From Acidobacteriota bacterium (lineage in GTDB: Bacteria > Acidobacteriota > Vicinamibacteria > Vicinamibacterales > UBA2999), in the NCBI GenBank assembly GCA_030697165.1, contig JAUYQQ010000001.1:186001-250000 (forward strand): 64,000 nucleotides of DNA, written 5' to 3'. Position 1 is the stretch's first letter. Each line of letters starts with the position of its first letter. The notes under the pieces are model-generated. The model did no database searches. It was not told the origin of the DNA and saw only the letters and a list, made by a program, of their open reading frames with translations. Both the position numbers and the translations under genes were made by a program. Shown in pieces: positions 49,945 to 59,054 of the stretch.

Positions 49945-50034
49945 GCGTGGCGGCCGGCGGGTAATTCCGTTCGGCCGCCGCGAACCAAGAGCAGGTCCAG
50001 TTCGGCCCCACCGTAGGGACCGCAGGGCAAGCGA
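49945..50034. other. Short spacer with a GGCGGCC hairpin
   Basis: GGCGGCC (49949-49955) pairs with GGCCGCC (49973-49979). It lies between the radical-SAM stop and the DUF4159 start, both on the minus strand, and may terminate or insulate. No gene. Confidence 0.4.
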
Positions 50035-51540
50035 CTACACCGGCACCTGCAGCAACGGCATCGGCGTGCCTTTCAGCAGCTTCACCAGCGGCCGGACGAT
50101 CAGGCGAGTCATCCGCCGCGCCCGGTCGGAGCGCGCGCTGTCGGTGGAAATGCCAGTGTTGGCGTACATCTGCCGGTACAGCTTCGAGATCATCACGAAC
50201 GCGAGGCGCGACTTCAGCGACTTGACGCACTTGGCGCGCTGCCACACCAGCGGCAGGCGGTAGAACTCGTCCCACACCCGCTGCGTGCGTTGACGGATCT
50301 CATCGGCCGACATCACCGGGTGCGGCGCGTAGATCTTGGGCCGCAGGTGCTTCGGGATCAGCCAGTGACGCGTCACCGGCACGCCGCCAATCTTCGGCGC
50401 ATCGCCGGCCACCGAGGCCTCCCACTTCTTGAAGTCGAGCGTGCCCGGAAACGGCGTCAGCATCACGAACTGCGCCAGCGTCACGTCGGCCTGCTGCGCC
50501 AGCGCCGCCGTGGCGTCGAAGGTCTGCGGCTTGTCGCTCGGCAGGCCGAAGATGAACGAACCGAGCACGTGCACGCCGCGCTTCTTGAACTCCTGCAGCC
50601 GCGACGCCAGCGCGTCGCCCGACAGATTGAAATCCTTATGGATGTCCTTCAGGCCTTCCGGGGTCACGGCTTCGATGCCAACCAGCGCGCCGCGAATGCG
50701 GGCGCGGCCCATCGCATCCAGGTACTCGGGATCCTCCGCCGCCTCCATCGTGATCTGCGTGAAGAACACCATGTCGGACGGCATTCTTGCCAGCAGCGCC
50801 ATCAACGCGAAGCGCTCGTCGCGCAGCGCCTTGAGGTGCTGGTACGCGGTCTTGTCGACGCGCCGTTCGGCCATCCGCAGGTCGGCCAGCGTCACCGGAT
50901 AGAAGTTGTCGTCGGCGAGTGCGACCAGGCGGAAGCCGAGGCGGCGCAACTGGACGATCTCGTCAATCACCGCGGCCGCCCCGCGCACGCGCGGCAGTTG
51001 GCCGTCGGTGCGCCACACCGAGCAGAACGAACAGTGCTTTGGGCAGCCGCGCAGAGTTTGCACCGACGCGATCATGTACTTGTCGGGCGACAGCAGGTCC
51101 CAGCGCGCCGCTTGCATGGCGCAGCCTGGGATGCGGCCGCCATCGTACACGCGTTGAAGGGAACCGGCGTGGCAGTCGGCAATCACCTGCCCCCACACCT
51201 GATCGCCATCGCCTTTGACCACCGCCTGCGCAGCGCCCTGCTCGAACGGCTCGTCGGGAAACAGCGTGGCGTGAATGCCGCCGTACACGACATGGGCGCC
51301 GCGCGCCCGCACGGCGCGACCCAACTCGTAGCCGCGCAGGGCATTCAAGGTGTGAATGCCAATGCCGACCACGTCGCCGGCGGCGACCGATGCCAAATCG
51401 AGCTGTTCGATGGTTTCGTCAACAATGTGGGGATCGCCGAACTGCGCTGGGGTGGCGGCCGCGAGTACGTACAACCATCGGGGGGTAATTACCGCAGCCC
51501 CAAATGACACGTCACTTGGGTTGATCAAATGGACAGGCAT
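50035..51540 (-). CDS. B12-binding-domain radical SAM protein
   Basis: 501 residues. An N-terminal cobalamin-binding-like domain (DVVGIGIHTLNALRGYELGRAVR, VVYGGIHATLFPDEP) precedes the radical SAM core with the cluster cysteines in RGCPKHCSFC, then LADDNFYP and VLGSFIFGLPSDKP. A C-terminal basic region resembles the DUF4070-type end of hopanoid and lipid methylases. It might methylate or tailor a lipid or secondary metabolite; substrate not inferable. Confidence 0.87.
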   Translation of the reverse strand: MPVHLINPSDVSFGAAVITPRWLYVLAAATPAQFGDPHIVDETIEQLDLASVAAGDVVGIGIHTLNALRGYELGRAVRARGAHVVYGGIHATLFPDEPFEQGAAQAVVKGDGDQVWGQVIADCHAGSLQRVYDGGRIPGCAMQAARWDLLSPDKYMIASVQTLRGCPKHCSFCSVWRTDGQLPRVRGAAAVIDEIVQLRRLGFRLVALADDNFYPVTLADLRMAERRVDKTAYQHLKALRDERFALMALLARMPSDMVFFTQITMEAAEDPEYLDAMGRARIRGALVGIEAVTPEGLKDIHKDFNLSGDALASRLQEFKKRGVHVLGSFIFGLPSDKPQTFDATAALAQQADVTLAQFVMLTPFPGTLDFKKWEASVAGDAPKIGGVPVTRHWLIPKHLRPKIYAPHPVMSADEIRQRTQRVWDEFYRLPLVWQRAKCVKSLKSRLAFVMISKLYRQMYANTGISTDSARSDRARRMTRLIVRPLVKLLKGTPMPLLQVPV

Positions 51541-51601
51541 CAGGAATAACTCCTACCTCGACTGTGCTCCCCTTACGGAACGAAGTCAATTCGGACAGAA
51601 T

Positions 51602-51636
51602 AGGGGGCCTGGGGTGCCTGAGGTGCCTAGGGTGCA
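51602..51636. repeat. GGTGCCTGAGGTGCCTAGGG repeats before the M28 peptidase
   Basis: Decamer-like units GGGGTGCCT, GAGGTGCCT, AGGGTGC, directly upstream of AAAAGGAG. They are the complement of the GGCACCTTAGGCACC array at 60033-60085. The rest of the divergent spacer (51541-51601) shows no feature. Confidence 0.75.
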
Positions 51637-51651
51637 AAAGGAGACAATGTG

Positions 51652-52857
51652 ATGTCGCGTGTATTGCTCGCCCTCGTGACGACCGTGGTCGTCGCCACTA
51701 ATCTGCATGGCCAGCAACCGGCGGCGCCGGCGGCGACCGCCGATCCGGTTCGGACGTTGGTCGGCCGGCTGGATCTCGAAAAGTACAAGGCCACGGTGAA
51801 GGGCCTGACGCAGTTCGGCGATCGCCGCCAGGGCACCGAGCGCAACCGCAAGGCGGTGGACTGGATCGAGGCGCAGCTCAAGAGCTACGGTTGCACCAAC
51901 ACCGAGCGGCTGAAGTACACCTACACCACGCCGCCGCGAAACCCGAACGCCGGCAGACCGCGCCCGGCGGCCGATCCCAACGCCATCCCGACCGCCTCGG
52001 GCGGCGGACGGCCGCGCGGCCTCCGCGCGCCGACCGGGGTCAACAACGACCCCATGAAGCAACCCGACGAGAAGCTGCGCGCGCTTAACAGCGAGCCCGC
52101 CACGGACGGCCCGCGCGAACAGGTCTACTGCACCAAGATCGGCGCGACCCGGCCCGACGAGATGTACATCATCGGCGCGCACATGGACGGCCACGGCTGG
52201 GGCGAGGCGGTCAACGACAACGGCTCTGGCACCGCGCTCGTCATGGAATTGGCCCGCATCTTCAGCTCACCCGACGTCGTCACCGATCGCTCGATCCGCT
52301 TCGCGCTGTGGAACAACGAAGAGACCGGTCTGAACGGCGCCTATGCCTACGTCGAGCAGCGTAAGGACCTGCAGGGCAAGGAAGATCCGCCGGGCTCGGG
52401 CCGCTACCCCGAACCGAAGTGGGTCGGCATGATCCAGCACGACATGATGATGTTCGACCACGGCATGCCACGCGCCGACGGCACGGTCAGCCCCGAACAA
52501 CGGCCGGAAGCCGACGTCAACATCGAGTTCCAGGTCACGTCAAAGTTCCTCGCTGGTGCCAGGGACCTCGCGTGGGCCCTGCACGCGGCGAACGAGAAGT
52601 ACGCCACCGACTATCCGTCGAACGTCGGTGAGCATATGACCAACACCGACTCCACCGCGTTCATGGATCACGTGCCGTCGATCAGCCTGCGCGAGAACGA
52701 GCGCGGCATTCACACCGGCAACGGCTGGAACCCGCACTGGCACCAGCCGACCGACGTGTTCGCGACCTACTCGGACAAGGATTTCCGTCTGGGATTGAAC
52801 GCCGCGCAGACCACGCTGGCGGGTGTCGCGCAGTTGACCGGCGCGCGCCTGAAATAG
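51652..52857 (+). CDS. Secreted M28-family metallopeptidase
   Basis: 401 residues from ATG 51652 with AGGAG eight bases upstream; GTG 51649 is equally placed. A signal peptide (ALVTTVVVATNLHGQ) precedes the zinc aminopeptidase core: GAHMDGHG (His, Asp), NDNGSGTALVMELA (bridging Asp), WNNEETGLNGA (Glu pair) and a late His in PHWHQPTD. It probably removes N-terminal residues from peptides in the periplasm or outside. A proline-rich insert at ~95-130 (PRNPNAGRPRPAADP) is unusual. Confidence 0.93.
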   Translation: MSRVLLALVTTVVVATNLHGQQPAAPAATADPVRTLVGRLDLEKYKATVKGLTQFGDRRQGTERNRKAVDWIEAQLKSYGCTNTERLKYTYTTPPRNPNAGRPRPAADPNAIPTASGGGRPRGLRAPTGVNNDPMKQPDEKLRALNSEPATDGPREQVYCTKIGATRPDEMYIIGAHMDGHGWGEAVNDNGSGTALVMELARIFSSPDVVTDRSIRFALWNNEETGLNGAYAYVEQRKDLQGKEDPPGSGRYPEPKWVGMIQHDMMMFDHGMPRADGTVSPEQRPEADVNIEFQVTSKFLAGARDLAWALHAANEKYATDYPSNVGEHMTNTDSTAFMDHVPSISLRENERGIHTGNGWNPHWHQPTDVFATYSDKDFRLGLNAAQTTLAGVAQLTGARLK

Positions 52858-52911
52858 AACAGGAGGTCAAGAGGTCAAGAGAAACCATTCTTGAACTCCT
52901 TATCTCCTGTT
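52858..52911. repeat. AACAGGAG ... CTCCTGTT palindromic element, copy C
   Basis: AACAGGAG (52858-52865) and CTCCTGTT (52904-52911), beginning at the base after the M28 stop. AGGTCAAGAGGTCAAGAG and TTCTTGAACTCC form the inner arms. Confidence 0.92.
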
Positions 52912-52917
52912 ACGACA

Positions 52918-52948
52918 AAGAAAAAGGCCGGGGGTTAACCCCGGCCTT
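52918..52948 (-). terminator. Rho-independent terminator of the RRM operon
   Basis: On the minus strand AAGGCCGGGG pairs with CCCCGGCCTT (arms 52939-52948 and 52924-52933) followed by TTTCTTTG. The TAA stop of the small basic protein is in the loop (52935-52937). Confidence 0.9.
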
Positions 52949-53192
52949 CGTCGTTGTCGGAAGTGTCTGAGTCCTCGGTTGGCTCGTCTTCCAGGTCATC
53001 GAGCCATGGATTGGGCTGCGGACCGGGGACGATGCCCGCGATGTCCGGATCCACTCCAGCTGGGTCGTTCGGGCCAACCTGGCTGCGACGCTGCTTGGTC
53101 TCCTCGCGGCGAAGCACTTTCTGCTTCTGCTTCTCCACGCGAGCCCGTTCGCGTTCTCGCTTACCTCTGCCGAGGGGTCCTCGTGTAGCCAT
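52935..53192 (-). CDS. Small basic/acidic hypothetical protein
   Basis: 85 residues. The first 37 are strongly basic with repeated Arg/Lys/Glu helices (GKRERERARVEKQKQKVLRR), then a Pro/Gly-rich middle (VGPNDPAGVDPDIAGIVPG) and an acidic tail (DDLEDEPTEDSDTSDNDEG). No named domain. It follows the RRM gene by 11 bases in the same orientation and ends in the terminator, so it is co-transcribed. A charged, probably disordered partner of RNA or ribosome would fit, but this is unproven. Confidence 0.75.
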   Translation of the reverse strand: MATRGPLGRGKRERERARVEKQKQKVLRREETKQRRSQVGPNDPAGVDPDIAGIVPGPQPNPWLDDLEDEPTEDSDTSDNDEGRG

Positions 53193-53203
53193 TTAGCGTT
53201 GGC

Positions 53204-53584
53204 CTACCAGCGCGGCTCGCGCCGTCCGCCGCCACCGCCACCGCCGCCGTTACCGCCACGGCCGCCGCCGCCGCCACCGAAGCCACCACCGCCGCGGCCG
53301 CCGCCGCCACCACCGAAGCCACCGCCGCCGCGGGCTTCCTTGGGACGCGCTTCGTTCACAGTGAGAGTCCGGCCACCCAGCTGCGATTCGTGCAGCTCGG
53401 TGATGGCCTTCTGGGCGCCTTCATCGGTGCCCATCTCGACGAACCCGAAACCGCGGGCGCGTCCAGTAGCCATGTCGCGCATCACCGTGACCGATTCCAC
53501 GGGGCCGACTTTTTCGAACAACTCCTGAAGATCCTGCTCCGCCGCGGTGTAGGGAAGGTTCCCCACGTACAACTTCCGACCCAT
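53204..53584 (-). CDS. Glycine-rich RRM RNA-binding protein
   Basis: 126 residues. One RRM: RNP2 KLYVGNLPY at the N-terminus and RNP1 RGFGFVEM near residue 46, followed by a Gly/Arg-rich tail (GGGGFGGGGGGRGG repeats). Bacterial RRM proteins of this type bind RNA and are often cold- or stress-induced. The DNA encoding the tail is a CCACCGCCG-type repeat. The leader (53585-53774) has a hairpin at 53682-53699. Confidence 0.94.
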   Translation of the reverse strand: MGRKLYVGNLPYTAAEQDLQELFEKVGPVESVTVMRDMATGRARGFGFVEMGTDEGAQKAITELHESQLGGRTLTVNEARPKEARGGGGFGGGGGGRGGGGFGGGGGGRGGNGGGGGGGGRREPRW

Positions 53585-53681
53585 CGTCTTCTCCTCGTCT
53601 CGCTACGCGAGAACGCTTCGCCACAACCCTTGCAGGCTGCCGGCCGCTGGCAGTGACCCCAATTGGCCCTGAAACACGAAA

Positions 53682-53699
53682 GACCGCCTCTGGGCGGTC
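53682..53699. other. Hairpin in the RRM leader region
   Basis: GACCGCC / GGCGGTC with a four-base loop, followed on the minus strand by TTTCGTGTTTC. It is about 100 bases upstream of the RRM start and could be a leader attenuator or part of a divergent promoter region; no clear promoter was recognised in 53585-53774. Confidence 0.45.
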
Positions 53700-53774
53700 C
53701 TCCCCTACAGCACCCTTGAGTCTACCAGAAATCACCGTGTCGCCAGCCCGGAGGGCCCCCGTCTGCACGAACGG

Positions 53775-55655
53775 TTGGGCTGGGACGAATGCCTGGCCGA
53801 TAATGATTGCTCAGTGCTTTGGACGACCACGCTCCATGCCGCGATTCTCTTCGCCGCCACCGGCCTGTCGATCTGGGCCGCGGTGCTCGCGCGCACGCGC
53901 CGCGGCGTGCCCGGCGGCGCTCCGTTCGGCTGGATGATGATCGCCGTCGCGGTGTGGACTTTCACCAGCGCATTGCACGCGCTGGTACCCGACACCGGCA
54001 CCCGCGTGGCCCTGGCCAAGCTGCAGTACCTCGGCGTGGCGCCGATCGGCGTATTGTGGCTGCTCTTCATCAGCGCCTACAGCCGCGCCGCGTGGCCGGA
54101 GAATCGCCTGCTGCGCGCGGCGATCTGGATCGTGCCCGTAATTACTCTGGCACTGGCCGCCACCAACGACTGGCATCACGCGTACTGGACGGCGATTACC
54201 GAAGTCGCGACCGCGTCCGGGACGCGGCTCATCTACACCGGCGCAACGTGGTACTGGGTGAATGCCGGCTACAACTACGTGATGATGGCGATCGGCACCT
54301 GGATCCTCGTGAGGGGGTTGCGCCGCTTCCCGCCGCCCTATCGCCGCCAGACCGTCTTGATGATCATCGGCGCGATCGTGCCATGGCTCAGCAACGTCCT
54401 CTACCTGTCGAGCGCGCTGCCGGCCACCGGCCTCGACCTCACGCCGATCGGCTTCACGGTGTCGGGGGTTTGTTTTACCTGGGCGCTCTCTCGCTATCGC
54501 CTGTTCGGCCTGGTGCCGGTCGCCCGCGACATGGTGGTCGACAGCATGGACGACGGCGTGCTGGTGCTCGACGCCGAGCGCCGCCTCGTGGACCTCAACG
54601 CCGCGGCCGAGAAGTTCACCGGCTGCACGGCGGCAAGCCTGGGCCGGCCGGTCGAAGAAGTGGTCGGCTGGTGGACGGCCGCAGTGGCCAACGACCGGCC
54701 GCTCGGCGAAGGGCAGCCGGCCATTGTCAAGGTGGAGCCCGGACCGCGGTTCTTCGAGGTCAAGGTGACGGCCGTGCGCGACGCCAAGCGCCGGTTCGCC
54801 GGCTGGCTGGTGACGGTGCACGACATCTCGGGCCGCCGCCGCAACGAAGCCGAGCGGTACGCCTTTGATCGGCGGGTGCAGGAGCAGCAGAAGGCCGAAA
54901 GCCTGATGGTGCTGGCCGGCGGCGTCGCCCATGACTTCAACAACCTGCTGACCGGCATTCTCGGCAACGCTGAGCTGCTGGCGATGCAGGCGCCGGCCGA
55001 GTCGGGCCAGCGGCGCGCCGCCGAGTCGATTGTGATCGGCGCCCAACGGGCCGCCGACCTGGTGTCGAAGATGCTGGCCTACGCCGGCGGCGGCCGCGTC
55101 GTCGCCGAGCGCGTCGACCTCGACGCGCTGGTGCGCGAGATGGTGGACCTGCTCGAGGCGTCGGTGGCGCGGCACTGTACCCTGACCTACCAGAGCCCGG
55201 GACCACTGCCACTGGTCGAGACCGACCCGACGCAGCTGCGCCAGGTGGTGATGAACCTGATCATCAACGCGACCGAAGCGGTCGAAGAAGGAGGCGTGGT
55301 GACGGTGGCGACCGGCGAGGAACGACTGGATCGCGAGCTGCTGAAGCGCATGACGTTCGGCGCCGACGTCGAGCCGGGCCGCTACGTGTTCATCGACGTG
55401 GTGGACAACGGCGCCGGCATGAGCGAGCACACGCTGGCGCGGATGTTCGATCCGTTCTTCTCGACCAAGGATCAGGGGCGCGGCCTCGGCATGGCCGCGG
55501 TGCGGGGCATTGTCGGCAGCCACCACGCCGCGCTGCGGGTGACGTCGGCCCAGGGTCAGGGCACGCGGTTCAGGGTCTGGTTCCCCCTGGTCGTGTCGAG
55601 CCACTCGACCAGGCCGGCAAAGGAACTGACCCGCGGGCAGTCGACGCCGCCGTAA
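53775..55655 (+). CDS. Sensor histidine kinase with 7-helix N-terminal and PAS domains
   Basis: 626 residues. About seven membrane helices fill residues 15-245 (7TM sensor). A PAS-like domain follows (~255-360: VVDSMDDGVLVLDAERRLVDLNAAAEKFTG), then the phospho-acceptor H386 in GGVAHDFNNLLTGILGN, N-box VVMNLIINATEAVEEGG, and FSTKDQGRGLGMAAVRGIV. No receiver domain or adjacent regulator. The last 100 bases overlap the convergent HAD gene, so the final ~33 residues may not be conserved. Confidence 0.9.
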   Translation: MGWDECLADNDCSVLWTTTLHAAILFAATGLSIWAAVLARTRRGVPGGAPFGWMMIAVAVWTFTSALHALVPDTGTRVALAKLQYLGVAPIGVLWLLFISAYSRAAWPENRLLRAAIWIVPVITLALAATNDWHHAYWTAITEVATASGTRLIYTGATWYWVNAGYNYVMMAIGTWILVRGLRRFPPPYRRQTVLMIIGAIVPWLSNVLYLSSALPATGLDLTPIGFTVSGVCFTWALSRYRLFGLVPVARDMVVDSMDDGVLVLDAERRLVDLNAAAEKFTGCTAASLGRPVEEVVGWWTAAVANDRPLGEGQPAIVKVEPGPRFFEVKVTAVRDAKRRFAGWLVTVHDISGRRRNEAERYAFDRRVQEQQKAESLMVLAGGVAHDFNNLLTGILGNAELLAMQAPAESGQRRAAESIVIGAQRAADLVSKMLAYAGGGRVVAERVDLDALVREMVDLLEASVARHCTLTYQSPGPLPLVETDPTQLRQVVMNLIINATEAVEEGGVVTVATGEERLDRELLKRMTFGADVEPGRYVFIDVVDNGAGMSEHTLARMFDPFFSTKDQGRGLGMAAVRGIVGSHHAALRVTSAQGQGTRFRVWFPLVVSSHSTRPAKELTRGQSTPP

Positions 55656-56272
55656 AGACCGGCCATGTCGAACAAGACCGCGTCGCGCAGGCCGGCGCGG
55701 CGCGCGCCGATTACGTCCACGTGATAGAGGTCGCCAACGTGCACGGTGCGCCCGGGTTCGGCGCGCGCCTGCTGGAGCGCCAGGTGAAACAGCTGCGGGT
55801 CGGGCTTCTCAACGCCCCATTCATGTGAATCGAGCAGGTGGTCGAACCAGCGCGTGAGCTGCAGGCGGTCGAACAGGTGACGCAGGCGGCCGTTCGCGTT
55901 CGAGACCACGACCAGGCGCAGGCCGCGCTCGCGCAGCGCCGCCAACGCCGGCTCGACATCGGGTTCGACGTGCTCCCAGAGGTTTTCGGCCTTGTGGTAC
56001 TCGCGCAACTCGGCGAGGGCGGCGTCGGTGGCGGCGCTCTGTGTCACGCCGGCATGCTGCAACACCAGGTTGAAGTAGAGCCAGCCGCGGGAGCGATCGT
56101 CGGTGGCGGCAATCACTGACGCCTGGTCAAGCTCGTGGGTGGCGCGTTGTTCGGCGGCGGCGAGCGCGGCTGCGGTCACCGGCGCGCCGTAACCCACCAG
56201 GGCCGCGGCCACGCGGGTCCACGACGGATGGCACAGCACGCCGCCCGCGTCGAGAAAGACGGTGTCGATCAC
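55556..56272 (-). CDS. HAD-superfamily hydrolase
   Basis: 238 residues. FLDAGGVLCHP at the N-terminus holds the nucleophile Asp, but the usual second Asp of DxDGT/DxGGV is Gly-Gly, as in many HAD-IA members. VVVSNANGRL is motif II, EKPDPQLFHLAL motif III and VHVGDLYHVDVIGARRAG motif IV. It probably dephosphorylates a small metabolite. It overlaps the MFS/synthase gene by 4 bases and the sensor kinase by 100 bases in antisense. Confidence 0.85.
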   Translation of the reverse strand: MIDTVFLDAGGVLCHPSWTRVAAALVGYGAPVTAAALAAAEQRATHELDQASVIAATDDRSRGWLYFNLVLQHAGVTQSAATDAALAELREYHKAENLWEHVEPDVEPALAALRERGLRLVVVSNANGRLRHLFDRLQLTRWFDHLLDSHEWGVEKPDPQLFHLALQQARAEPGRTVHVGDLYHVDVIGARRAGLRDAVLFDMAGLYGGVDCPRVSSFAGLVEWLDTTRGNQTLNRVP

Positions 56273-58539
56273 CGGCCACCGCCGCTGATGATGCGGTTGA
56301 CATCACCCTTGACCGACGACAGGTCCAGCGGCGGCTGCTCGCTGGCCGGTGGCAGCCAATGCTGGTACTCCACGAGCGGCCGGTCGTCGGTAAGCACCGG
56401 ACCCGGACCAATCAAGGCCTGCATCTCCACGGCGCTCGCCGTGTACCAGCTGCGCAGCGCGGCAAAGCTGGTGAGGCCGACGGCGTCGAGCGCGGCGCGC
56501 GTCTCGGCCGTGGACCGCAAGCGCTCGAACCGGTCCGGGGCAATCGTCAGCGGCGTGCGCGAGCCGATCATGAAGTTGCCGTCGTACCAGAGCGTGGCGT
56601 CGGGAAACACGGCCAGGAACGTCCGCATGATCAGGCCGTACTCGATCGACGGGCGATGACCAATCCACTGGAGCACGAGGCCGTCATCGGTGAGCGCACT
56701 GCGGACCAGCTCGAAGTACTCACGCGAATACACGTGACCGGCGCCGGCGTGGCCGGGCTGGATGATGTCGGCGGTAATGACATCGAAGCGGCGGTTGGTC
56801 AGCGACAGGAAGTTGCGGCCGTCATCGATGCGAATCGTGACGTTGGGGCGCTCGAGCAGGTCGTAGTTGACGTGCGCGAAGAACGGCGCCGCGCGCCGCA
56901 CGCTTTCCGACAACTCGACGACCAGCACCTCGGCTTCGGGGTACTGGCTGACCGCGCCCGGCGTGGCGCCGCCGCCCATGCCCACCACCAGGACGTCGCG
57001 GGGCGAGCCGTGCAGGACCATGGGCAGATGCCCGATGGCCCGGTGCAATTCCACCATTGGCGGCTGGTCGTTGGCCTGGTGCAGGCCGTCCAGGTACAGC
57101 ACCCGCTGGAACAGGTTCGCGCGCACGCTGACGGCGGTCTGCGGGCCCTCGTCGCGCCACAACTCGCTCATCGTATTGCCGTAGCGGCGGTCGATCGCCA
57201 CCGTGAACGGATCGGCCATCCCCCTGGCCACCGGTACGAACGCGATCACGATCAGGGCCACCGCAAGGAGGGCCCCTCGGCCACCGCGGGCCGCCACCAT
57301 CAACCCGCTGGCGACGAACAACGCGGCCATGGCGATGAGCGCCTGTTGGGCACCGAGCCAGGGCAGCAGCAGGAACCCGGCCGCCAGCGAGCCGGCAATC
57401 GCGCCGGCCACGTTCAGCGCGTACATTACGCCGACACGCCGCCCGATTGCGGCGCGGTCGTGACCACCTGCCGCTTTACCAGTGGCGAGGCCGAGGGCCA
57501 AGGGGAAGCCGACGCCCATGGCGATCGCCGCCGGCAGGATCGCGATCAGCACCGCCGCCCACAGGCCGGTCGTCTTCCAGCCCGCGGCGATGGTCCACAG
57601 CAGGAAGCTCATCGACGCGACGGTGGCGAGCCCGGTGGCCGCCTGTACCACGGCCAGCCACATCGTCGCCCTCGCACCCGTCCGCAGGATGCGCGCGGCC
57701 AGGAAGCCGCCCATCGCAATGCCGAACAACACGGTCGCCAGCATCGCGGTAAAGGCCTCGGTGGTGGCCACCACGAACTGCAGCATCAGCCGGAACCAGA
57801 GAATCTCGAGACCAAGTGACGCAAAGCCGGAGATGGCCACAACGGCAGCGAGCAGGAGGGGCACGCGCGCGAGGGCCGGCGACGCCTGGGCCTCACTGGC
57901 GGTCTCTGGACGCCATGCGGGACCGTGCCCACGGCCGGCCCACAAGGCCAGTATGCCTACCGCAATGTTCACGGCCGCCGCGGTCATGAAGGCGCGCTGG
58001 ACGCCGATGGCCGGTATCAACAGGAAGCCCGTGAGCACGGTGCCGACCATGGCGCCGGTCGTGTTGACCGCGTAGAGCAGGCTGATGCGCGAGGCGATCG
58101 GCGCGTTCGTCGCCGCCACCGAGGCGCTTAACAGCGGCAGCGTCATACCCATCAGCGCCGTGGGCACCACGAGGATTGCCAACGAGGAGGCCAGGCGCGC
58201 GACGGTCAACAGCCCCAGCGATTCCGGGGCGGCGGCCTGGAGCGCGCCGTACAGAGCCGAAGCTGCGCTCAGCAGGTACGGCGATGCGAAACCGGTGACG
58301 CCAATCAGGATCTCGGCGGCGCCGAAGGCCAGGAGCGGCGGGATGCGCCGGCGCAGGACGTACCCGGCCAGGAGGCTGCCGATCGCCAGCCCGGCCATGA
58401 ACGCGGCCAGGACCGTGCTGGCCGCGTAGACCGTCACGCCGAACACCAGTGACAACCGTCGCAACCAGAGCACCTGGTAAACGAGGCCCGCGATTCCGGA
58501 AAAGAAGAAGAGGGCGAAGACCGCTCGCCGGTTGGACAT
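56269..58539 (-). CDS. Membrane MFS/spermidine-synthase-like fusion protein
   Basis: 756 residues. Residues 1 to ~440 contain 12 or more hydrophobic helices with MFS-like repeats (GIAGLVYQVLWLRRLSLVFG, GGHDRAAIGRRVGVMYALNVAGA). Residues ~460-720 form a spermidine-synthase-like Rossmann domain: DVLVVGMGGGATPGAVSQYP, VVELSESVRRAA, IRIDDGRNFLSLTNRRFDVI. Such fusions may export or make aminopropylated compounds; activity is unproven. The gene diverges from blaI with a 50-base gap. Confidence 0.88.
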   Translation of the reverse strand: MSNRRAVFALFFFSGIAGLVYQVLWLRRLSLVFGVTVYAASTVLAAFMAGLAIGSLLAGYVLRRRIPPLLAFGAAEILIGVTGFASPYLLSAASALYGALQAAAPESLGLLTVARLASSLAILVVPTALMGMTLPLLSASVAATNAPIASRISLLYAVNTTGAMVGTVLTGFLLIPAIGVQRAFMTAAAVNIAVGILALWAGRGHGPAWRPETASEAQASPALARVPLLLAAVVAISGFASLGLEILWFRLMLQFVVATTEAFTAMLATVLFGIAMGGFLAARILRTGARATMWLAVVQAATGLATVASMSFLLWTIAAGWKTTGLWAAVLIAILPAAIAMGVGFPLALGLATGKAAGGHDRAAIGRRVGVMYALNVAGAIAGSLAAGFLLLPWLGAQQALIAMAALFVASGLMVAARGGRGALLAVALIVIAFVPVARGMADPFTVAIDRRYGNTMSELWRDEGPQTAVSVRANLFQRVLYLDGLHQANDQPPMVELHRAIGHLPMVLHGSPRDVLVVGMGGGATPGAVSQYPEAEVLVVELSESVRRAAPFFAHVNYDLLERPNVTIRIDDGRNFLSLTNRRFDVITADIIQPGHAGAGHVYSREYFELVRSALTDDGLVLQWIGHRPSIEYGLIMRTFLAVFPDATLWYDGNFMIGSRTPLTIAPDRFERLRSTAETRAALDAVGLTSFAALRSWYTASAVEMQALIGPGPVLTDDRPLVEYQHWLPPASEQPPLDLSSVKGDVNRIISGGGR

Positions 58540-58574
58540 CCCTTGCCGATTCTACCTTGTCCGTTCAGTCTCGC

Positions 58575-58580
58575 TATAAT
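58575..58580 (+). promoter_or_regulatory. Promoter -10 for the blaI-like gene
   Basis: A perfect TATAAT ends 9 bases before ATG 58590, so the transcript would be nearly leaderless. The -35 match is weak. Confidence 0.6.
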
Positions 58581-58589
58581 CGGGACGTC

Positions 58590-59054
58590 ATGTCCGACAC
58601 TGCGCGGCCGCCACGCACGCATTTCGACGCGGCTTTCGGGCCGCTCGAAAGCCGCGTGCTCGACGCCCTGTGGTCGCGCACCACGGCGGCGTGCGTCCGC
58701 GATCTGCAGCCCGCGTTCCCCGGCGTGGCCTACACCACGCTGATGACCACGCTCGACCGGTTGTTCCGCAAGGGGGTGCTGCGCCGCGACAAGATCGGGC
58801 GCGCGTTTTTCTATCAACCGCAGGTCACGCGAGATGAGCTGCGATCACAACTGGCCGGGTCGACGTTCGCGATCATGCTGCCGGGCGACGCCTCTTCGGC
58901 GCGGCCGATCCTGTCGCAGTTCGTGGATGCCGTGGGCGATCGCGATCGCGCGCTGCTCGACGAACTCGAAGGCCTGGTGCGGGCCCGCCGGCAACAGCTA
59001 GAACGCACAATGGCGACGCCGCGCGACGCCATCAGCCGGAAGGACGCCAAATGA
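58590..59054 (+). CDS. BlaI/MecI/CopY-family transcriptional repressor
   Basis: 154 residues from ATG 58590. The winged helix has LESRVLDALWSRTTAACVRDLQPAF, YTTLMTTLDRLFRKGVLRRDKIG and FFYQPQVTRDE as in Penicillinase_R proteins. It binds TACT/AGTA-type dyads and is normally inactivated by proteolysis. It is coupled by ATGA to an M56 peptidase gene; the operator-like dyad at 60094-60109 lies upstream of the TonB receptor. Confidence 0.92.
   Translation: MSDTARPPRTHFDAAFGPLESRVLDALWSRTTAACVRDLQPAFPGVAYTTLMTTLDRLFRKGVLRRDKIGRAFFYQPQVTRDELRSQLAGSTFAIMLPGDASSARPILSQFVDAVGDRDRALLDELEGLVRARRQQLERTMATPRDAISRKDAK

Noticed and set aside
53811-55604. A 597-codon minus-strand frame opposite the sensor kinase
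   Set aside because: Shadow of the kinase gene; His/Arg-rich and without motifs.
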